Shown here piece by piece: positions 57,307-64,000 of a DNA stretch of 64,000 nucleotides. Under the pieces are notes generated by a model. That model had not been told where the DNA came from. It saw only the letters and a program-made list of their open reading frames with translations, and made no database searches. Each line of letters begins with the position of its first letter. Within the stretch, counting starts at the first letter, position 1. The position numbers and the translations under genes were made by a program. This DNA is from Apiotrichum sp. Y4204 (lineage: Eukaryota; Basidiomycota; Tremellomycetes; Trichosporonales; Trichosporonaceae). The stretch spans positions 1,054,001 through 1,118,000 of the forward strand of contig JAMYHL010000002.1 of assembly GCA_025531455.1 (NCBI GenBank), in the 5' to 3' direction.

Positions 57307-59550
57307 CTACCGCCTCCGCTTGCTCGTGTTCAACGTCCGCATCATCCTGCGCGCCTCGCGCCCGCGCTCCTGCTCGCGGCGCTCAATTTCCTCTGTGCTT
57401 AGCTCGACGAGGATAGGCGAGAACTCGTCGCGCTCCCACCAGTCGCGCCACACGCCGACGAGGCGGCGCGCGCCGTACTTGTTTGTCGTGCGCGGCTGCT
57501 GTCCTATCGTCTTCTCCCACTTGGCCTGCTCGGACGGGTGGGTTTGTGCGAAGAGGTCGAGCTCGAGCGCATCGCGCTTGTGCTTTTGCAACTCCTCGTG
57601 GATCGCGTGTGCAACCAGCGGGATAGCCTCGCCCGTGAGGCGAAGTTCAGCACAGTAGTGCCGCGCAAACTCGGAGGGGGGGAGAGGCGACGAAAGATCC
57701 CACTCGATACGGTCCTGGAGAACGTGCGTGAATATCTGCACATCGAGCTGGATGTCAGCTCAAAGTCTTGGAAAACAGCTTACATTGACAACGATGCGAC
57801 AGTCTGGCTCGCCAAACTTGCCCTCCTCCCGCTCTTCCGTCTCGTCATCAGAGAACACAACATCATCTGGCGTTACATCGGGCGTCTGGAGGTCGATGAA
57901 CGCCGTGCTCTGTGCCTCCTCGATCTGGGCATTGATAAGGTTGGCAATCGTCTCGACGTGCTCGCTTCCGGTGATATTCAGGTCGTCGCACAGAATGCGC
58001 GCAAACTGGATAGGCTTGAGCAACCGATCGGCCGCGTTCCAGAGGAAACGGTCCTTGATCTTTATGCCGTTGCCGTCGCCTGTCGGTGAGGGAATGTCGT
58101 AGTCGATCGAGATTGGGATCAGCATCTCGGTGGTATCCGCATCGCGGAGCGTGGCCTCGGCGCTGAATGTCAGAAGATGCTATCTACAGCTAGCTATACT
58201 CACTATGTCGGGTGCTGCGTCACCTTTGCTATCGCACTTCGCACACGCTCGGCAGGCACGCGGTCGCCAAGCCACGTCCATCCGCGCTCCATTTCAGTGT
58301 GTTTGCGCTTTATCCGCACGATGCGGTTCTGCATCTCGCGCTCCACTAACGGGTCCCGTCTCCGGCGGCGCTCGCCAAACGTCTCATCCTCGGGATCGCT
58401 CGCGGCCTCCTCGACCTCTTCCTCCGAGCTCTCCTCGTCTTCCTCGGTGTCCTCCTGCTCAGCATAGTTGACGCGCCCGGCGCGGCGGCCGCTCATTGTC
58501 GTCGTTGTCGTCCGTGACAAGCGGCCAGTGGGCGCCGGAGACTCGATGCGCGGCGTGTTCGTCCCCGAACTCCGCACACCCGCGATTTCACGGTCCATCT
58601 CGGCGAGGAACGCCTCGCGCTCCTTTGTCCCGCCAGTCACATTCTCCGGCTGTATCAGAGACGTGACACCAGTCCGCAGACGCGACGGATATGTGGTGTA
58701 AAACGCCTGCGTGACTGGCGGGGTTGAGAGGGTGGGATCCAACAGGCTGCGTTGTCCGGGCGGGGGGAGGAAGAATCCGAGAGGGCCAGGGGGGTACGAC
58801 TCTGGGTGGTATGCTGTCGGGGCGCGCGGCGGGGCAGCAGACGCCGCGGCCGCAGCGGCAACAACCTGCTGCTGGCGATACTGCTGCTGGTGGGACATGC
58901 TGGGGTGAGAAGAGATGGATGGCCGCGATGGGGTCTGCATGGCGTGCAGCTGGTGTGGGTGGGTGCCCATCGCCTGCGCGGCCGCCTGGGCCTGGGCATG
59001 AGCGTGCGCGTGAGCTTGCGCCTGGTGCGCCTGAGCCGCGGCGGCTGCCTGTGCTTGGGCTTGGGCATGCGCCTGCGCCTGCGCCTGTGCTTGGGCATGT
59101 TGAAGCTGGGCCTGTTGTTGTTGTTTCTGCACCTGCGCTTGCTGGGCCTGAGCCTGCGCCTGCGCCTGAGCCTGTAGCTGCACCTGCATCTGATAGGCCA
59201 TCAGCTGCTGCTGCGTGATGCCTTGCTGCCCGGCTGCCTGGGCCTGGGCCTGCGCGGCATGCATCGCGGCAAGCTGCCCCTGCTGGGCATAGTATTGCGC
59301 TGGGGTTGTGAGTATATGAGAAAGGAGGGACGCGACTGGGAATGGCGCGGGGGTCGGTGGATGTTTTCGCGTTTCGACACTTGGGCTGTTGTTTGCACAC
59401 TGCTGGGAGCGTACCTGCACCAAGTCCCAAGCCCATGCACGCATCCGCACAAAAGCCCCACTAATGTATCCCGGATGAGGTGAGTGACTCACGATTGTAG
59501 CCCTGTGGAGGGAGCATCGCGTTCTGGGGTGGTCGCGTCGGATATGCCAT
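57307..59550 (-). CDS. SNF5/SFH1/INI1 chromatin-remodelling complex subunit
   Basis: SNF5-family proteins are core subunits of SWI/SNF and RSC remodellers and contact the nucleosome acidic patch. Four exons (59493-59550, 58204-59299, 57784-58162, 57307-57747) give 657 residues. The N-terminus (MAYPTRPPQNAMLPPQGYN) leads into a Gln/Ala repeat region made of QA dipeptides. The SNF5 domain has two repeats: LIPISIDYDIPSPTGDGNGI, IKDRFLWNAADRLLKPIQFA, RILCDDLNITGSEHVETIAN in repeat 1, and HVLQDRIEWDLSSPLPPSEF with HYCAELRLTGEAIPLVAHAI in repeat 2. The C-terminus is basic. Whether it serves SWI/SNF, RSC or both cannot be told from this sequence, so I give no symbol. Confidence 0.93.
58960..59240 (-). 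repeat. Gln-Ala coding repeat in the SNF5-like gene
   Basis: An imperfect six-base repeat encodes long runs of QA, interrupted by HA, QQ and A stretches, over roughly 90 residues. Boundaries are approximate. Confidence 0.8.
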
Positions 59551-60149
59551 GCCACACGCGTCGTCGCGCGACAGACGCAATGAAGGGCTAAGGGAGTGCT
59601 CAAGCGCCGGGGGTCCGAGGCTGCGTAAATGCGGTTCGAACCGAACTCTGCGCGGCGGTGGGTGTAGGTCCTTGTCCTTGGTCCTCAGTCGTCCGTTCTC
59701 TACGGCCGTCAAAGTTGGAAAACGCTGTTGCTGGATAGAGGTGTGGTGAGGATGGATGCGTGGATGGTGGTGGTGACGAGCACGACGACGAGCACTGTAA
59801 AGGCAGTTTGTTGGGTCCATCCACAACTGCGTGCGCGTCCGCGCGTTGAATGGTGGGTGAAAGACTAGAGCACTAGAGCACACAGACCGCTGTCACTAAC
59901 GGGGGGAGGATATAAGTAAACAAACACGTGATACTGGCGTGGTTCCTCTCATGGACATAACGTCAATCTCCGTTCCGGTCTTCGGCCTTGCATCCGCCGT
60001 GCCGGGCCTCGAACAAGACCATGTAGCCGCGTAGCCGATCGCTGGCGGAGATTGCTAAGACGGCACAAGGGATCGAGCTCGAGTCAGTCCATATCCTTCT
60101 TCGTCTCTCCATCTCTCTCGTCTCCATTCCAAATCTCCACTCACACAAA
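59551..60149. other. Divergent promoter of SNF5-like and riboflavin synthase genes
   Basis: No gene seen. A 12-bp perfect palindrome CGGTTCGAACCG lies at 59632-59643; it contains a B-box-like TTCGAA word but no tRNA can be folded around it. Confidence 0.5.
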
Positions 60150-60861
60150 ATGTTCACCGGCCTCGTAAGTATCCCCAGAACTCCTCTTCTGACAAACTCA
60201 GGTAGAGCACCTCGCGACCATCTCGCACGTCGACCCGTCGAGCGGCACGACAGAGCACATCATGACGCTGTCGGACGCGGCCCCGATCCTGGGCGACTGC
60301 ACCATCGGCGACAGCATCTGCGTAAACGGCGCGTGTCTCACCGTACTCACCTTTGACGGCGACAGCTTCAAGGTCGGCCTCGCGCCTGAGACGCTCGAAC
60401 GCACGTATCTCGGCGACCTGCCCGTCGGCGCCAAGGTCAACTGCGAGCGCGCAATGGCAGGAGACAAGCGTTTTGGCGGACACGTCGTGCAGGGCCATGT
60501 TGATGCCGTTGCGACCATTACGGATATCACCCCCGACGGCGCCAGCTTGCGGTACACTTTCCAGTTTCCCGAGAGCGCCGAGCACCAGATGCCGTTCCTC
60601 GTCGAAAAGGGCTACGTCACTGTTGATGGCGCGAGCTTGACCCTCACGCATGTCGATGATGCGACGCGCTCGTTTGGAATCATGCTCATTGCGCATTCGC
60701 AGAGTAAGCTGACGCTCTCGGACAAGAAGGTCGGGGATCCCGTCAACATCGAGGTCGACTGTGTCGGAAAGTACATCCTCGGCAGCGAGAGCCGCATCTG
60801 GGGCATCGTCGAGCGTGTCGTCGACCGCCGCCTCAAGGAGCTCGGTGTCCTCAAGCAGTAA
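60150..60861 (+). CDS. RIB5: Riboflavin synthase
   Basis: Riboflavin synthase dismutates two 6,7-dimethyl-8-ribityllumazine molecules into riboflavin, the last step of the pathway. Two exons (60150-60164, 60202-60861) give 224 residues, the normal length. The invariant N-terminus MFTGLVEHLATI is formed by splicing after codon 5. The two lumazine-binding repeats are clear: DCTIGDSICVNGACLTVLTF with FKVGLAPETLERT, then DKRFGGHVVQGHVDAVATIT with VEKGYVTVDGASLTL, and the C-terminal helix VNIEVDCVGKYILG. All are intact, so the enzyme should be active in the cytosol. It is convergent with the CWF19L1-like gene, 122 bp between stops. Confidence 0.97.
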
Positions 60862-60983
60862 AATGGGTATAATAGCACATTGTAGGGTAGGCAGTCACTA
60901 TTGCATGGGCAGCATGATACAGTGGATAGTGACGCGGGATCGACACGAGATGACCATTCTACTAACCCCAGCCCCCAGCGAGA

Positions 60984-63531
60984 TTACTTCGGGAGGAACG
61001 GCTGGAGCGCCTTTTTGAACTTTTGCGCATCCTCCTTGTCCTCGGCGTCGCTCTGTACACAGTCCTTCCAGTTGACGCGGTGGTGGAGGCCGAGCACTCC
61101 TGCAAGGATCATACTGTTGTCAGTTAACTTCAGCAATAGCCTAACTCACCGGCCAAACTGAAGATCAAAGTTGCCCTTGAGGAGGTGCACCAGCTTCCGA
61201 CCGTCGGGACACTCGACCTTGAAGTAGTTGCCCGTGGGACCCACACGCGCGAGGGCACGCTCAGCCTCGGGCTCCCAGTCGATTCCAGTTGCCTCTCCGC
61301 CCTTGATGAACCCATCCGCGACCTTGTCTGCGAGATCTTTCGGGACAGGAACGACCTGGACGTGGGCGTGGCCTCCACGCCCCGCCAGGCGTCCTACCTC
61401 GAAGGAAACAGGGACACAGTCATATTGGGCGTAGCACTGGCGAAGAGCCGACTTGTACGCCTCAATCTCGGAGATAATGTCCATGGCGTCGGCAGCAGGG
61501 ATGGATAGAAGCGTGGGGTGGTGCGCGATGGGAATGATCTGCGATGAGCTTGTGGCCGGTAATTCAGCTCACCAAAACATGGCCTCCACCTGGAACACGA
61601 GGGGTGTCGGGATGCGTTGGGATGAGCTGACCTTTGGGGAGGGTCACATATGCCTCTGAGCCGATGCCCACGATGAGGTGCTTGGTGACCTTGGGGTTAC
61701 TCAAGCAGAACCAGCCTGGTGGGTCAGTCTGAGTCCGCAGGACTTATCCACCCACATTCTTCAGGACCAAGCTCCTTGCGCTTTGATCTTGTACGGTCGC
61801 GCTCCTTGACAACAGGGCAGTCACGGATCATGTGGTCGTCGGCCTTCTGACACGCCTTGCAGACGTAGCCAGGTGGCGGACGACCGCGCTGGGGGCAGTC
61901 TTGGATGAAATGATCAGGCTGAGAGTTTAGCTTTATGGGACCAACTTCAACTCACGGATTGACAGATCTTGCAAGTGTATCCTGGGCGCGGCTTGGACGG
62001 GTCTCGGTTCTGTCGCTCCTTGTCCTGAGCAGCCTTCTGAGGGCACTCTTTGAGCCAGTGCTGTAGGTCAGCTTTGGAGCAGGTTCCAACAGCTACTCAC
62101 GCCCGGAACGTGGCAGATGTTGCACACATATCCGTCAGGCGGGGGTCCTGGCTCCGTCTTGCCCTTCTTCACCGCTTCCTGCTGGCCATCCGCTGCGGGA
62201 CGCTTGCTGGCCGAAGTCGTGGGCATAGTGAAGGGATTCGGCGTGGCGTCTAGCGGACGAACGGGAGGCTTGGAGTCTGTGGTTTGGGGAGGAAGAGTGA
62301 AAGCGTAGAACCACTGCAAAGTTAGCTGAGTGCAGAAGAAATCAGCTCACCCTGGCAGGTTTACCGGCAGCAGGCGGTGGGGCACCAAGGTGGCCGAGCT
62401 TGATAGCGCGGCTCCAGCGCTCGTCCTTGCCGTCGGCACCAGCCCATCCCCAGGGTTCGCGTTCCCAGAAACCTTCTCCGTCCGCCCAGAAGAGGTATCT
62501 GGGTCGCGAGCGTTTCACGACTTCGGCGAGAGGGGGCGCCGGCGTTGCGAGAGGAACAGTCCGGCTGGGGAAGGAAGGCGAGAGGAGGGAGAGACTCGGC
62601 GGAGGGGACGTAGTGATGAGGACGTCGACACCGTGAAACGCAGACGGAAGGGTGGCAGCCGCCTTTGCAGCTTCGAACGACGTCGGGTCGCTCGTACTTG
62701 CAAAGAGGGGGTTGGACAGGATAGACTCGATACCCGCTTTCGTGATGAATGGGGAAAAGGCATCCTACGAGTAAGCACTGGAATAAGCATCCAGACATCT
62801 ATTCGCACCTGGTTGTCACTCTCGTACTGCTTCGCGTCGTATATCCCGCCAACAGCAGCAATCTTGAGTCCTTGCGGACTGGTAAGAACCGTCGACTTGC
62901 CTGGAGCATGAGCTTAGGAACAGATGTCACGAGCCATTGCAGCTCACCAAGGTAGATCAGGTTGGAGGCAATTTCAGGACTTCCGCCGGAAATGCTCTCC
63001 TCGACAGCGAGAGGAAGCCGCTCGCGCCCAACAGTAAAGTATGTCGGCACCGGCACTGATGTCAGTCAATTCTTGATGAGCTCTCCGCCATTTACAGCTC
63101 GAAGAAAAAGGATTGATGAGCTGCAGAGGCAGAGACTCAAAGCAAACATAAAAGAGGGGCCAGCTTTCCCTTTGGCAGCTGACTTACAGCTCACGCCCTC
63201 GAGCTCGCTGCCATCACTGCCTTCCTTGAAGAGGTCGCCGGACACGACGCATGCCGCGAACGGCCCATGTTTGGCGTTGATAGCCGTGACCTTCTGCACG
63301 AGCGTCTTAAGCTCCGAGAGGGGCGACCCAATCGCGAGACTAAGAGTTCGTGGTTAGGGCGGAGGCGAGGGCGAGGGGGAAGAATCCGGGGTATGGAAGG
63401 AGTTTCGGTGAAGAAACGACATGTCGGGGGGCGAGGAGACGCCGCGTCAGCTCAATCTTGCTAGATGCCGCAAAGGAAACAGCAATTGAAACTCACATTC
63501 TTAGCGGCTCTGGTTGCTGTATTGATGCCAT
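60984..63531 (-). CDS. CWF19-like protein 1 / Drn1 type debranching-associated factor
   Basis: Drn1/CWF19L1 associates with the lariat debranching enzyme Dbr1 and late spliceosomes. Twelve exons (63497-63531, 63188-63339, 62948-63055, 62809-62900, 62351-62764, 62101-62313, 61956-62060, 61756-61918, 61632-61715, 61573-61589, 61150-61538, 60984-61113) give 633 residues. The N-terminal metallophosphoesterase-like domain has ACVVSGDLFK, SLPVPTYFTVG and GLKIAAVGGIYD. Three CX2CX4HX4C zinc knuckles follow (CNICHVPGHWLKEC, CKICQSPDHFIQDC, CKACQKADDHMIRDC). The CwfJ C-terminal domains contain CWFCLSNPKVTKHLIVGIG, GGHVLIIPIAHH and HAHVQVVPVPKDL, then FGRMILAGVLGLHHRVNWKD. The 42-nt intron at 61590-61631 is in frame and could be retained. 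The last acceptor was chosen at 61114 because only it keeps the frame. Confidence 0.92.
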
Positions 63532-64000
63532 GCTCGCTGCGTCAAGTGGATGATGAGGAGAAGAGAGGATGGGAGAAGGACTGGAAGGACTGCCATGTCT
63601 TGCGCCGACATGACGCTCGAGCGCCAAAACAGATGAAAGAAGGCTACAGCGTGGGGGGTGCATAGTCACGTGATCACTATTTATGAACGACGACTTGCGC
63701 AAGGTTGCAGGTGTTGTCCGTGTTTCGCTACCGTTCACGGGTTGATTATCTGAGGAAGGAATTGCATTGCATCGAGCTGTGGACGAGGAGAAACACACGC
63801 CGCGTGAGTGAAGCACATCTCGAGCTTCCGATGTTGGTCACTGGGTCATAGTTGGTTGCTTAGATGGACAGTGAACAAGCCCCCACCATCGTCTGGCCTC
63901 CGACCCTGACTGCGTCCTTGTACAATGTGCTTCCTTGTACAATGTATGCACATGCATCAAGCCGCATGACTTTTACTTCTGCTTTTCTTCTTCTGCAATC
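63532..64000. other. Right-edge intergenic region
   Basis: Upstream of the CWF19L1-like gene, up to the window end. A GTCACGTGATCAC E-box-like palindrome lies near 63666-63678. No coding signal. Confidence 0.55.

Noticed and set aside
59560..59650. Possible tRNA around the TTCGAA word
   Set aside because: The B-box-like GGTTCGAACC is part of a palindrome; there is no A box, no acceptor-stem pairing and no cloverleaf on either strand.
1..64000. Transposons, CRISPR arrays, plasmid or viral genes, secondary-metabolite cluster
   Set aside because: No terminal repeats with transposase or reverse transcriptase, no repeat-spacer arrays, and no backbone biosynthetic genes were seen.

Overview
The window is nuclear DNA of a GC-rich basidiomycete yeast. 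It is most likely a tremellomycete, and a Trichosporonales-like species fits best. Nearly every gene is interrupted by very short GT-AG introns, typically 31-50 nt, with a CTGAC or CTAAC branch point a few bases before the AG. Third codon positions are mostly G or C, there are no operons, and one gene is a relative of the cryptococcal DHA1/PriA antigen family. I assembled 26 protein-coding genes exon by exon. For all complete genes whose frame is intact, the summed exon lengths are multiples of three. No tRNA, rRNA, transposon or CRISPR was found.

Layout. 1-6.9 kb: the SEN34 tRNA-splicing nuclease (cut by the window edge), LSM2, a chromodomain/PHD coiled-coil gene with an in-frame TGA, and dynactin p62. 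8.6-16.1 kb: a 1045-residue Ser/Pro-rich protein, a BTB-like gene with a frameshifting 16-bp tandem duplication, and the Pin1/Ess1 prolyl isomerase. 16.1-20.2 kb: a 4-kb gene-free stretch leading into a DHA1/PriA-like secreted protein, followed by a second BTB-like paralogue at 22.6 kb. 24.4-31 kb: two unknown proteins, a HIT-family protein and a DNAJC8-like spliceosomal J protein. 31-41.4 kb: TFIIF alpha, ribosomal protein eL37, a CipC-like protein, cytosolic phenylalanyl-tRNA synthetase beta and an ER thioredoxin-domain PDI. 44-53.7 kb: an AN1 zinc-finger protein, an unknown coiled-coil protein, a PX-domain Lec1-like protein and SEN2. 54-63.5 kb: an unknown protein, a SNF5/SFH1 chromatin-remodelling subunit, riboflavin synthase and a CWF19L1/Drn1-like protein.

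The genes are mostly unrelated housekeeping functions, but RNA processing is frequent: SEN34, SEN2, LSM2, DNAJC8 and CWF19L1. The most notable structural theme is introns placed at or inside the start codon. LSM2 and FRS1 splice directly after ATG, the CipC gene after ATGG, and RPL37 and the AN1 gene split it as AT|G. Exons of 7-23 nt accompany this. The second theme is that lesions occur only in lineage-specific genes (chromodomain/PHD gene, BTB gene, possibly the 46-kb coiled-coil gene), while the conserved genes are intact.
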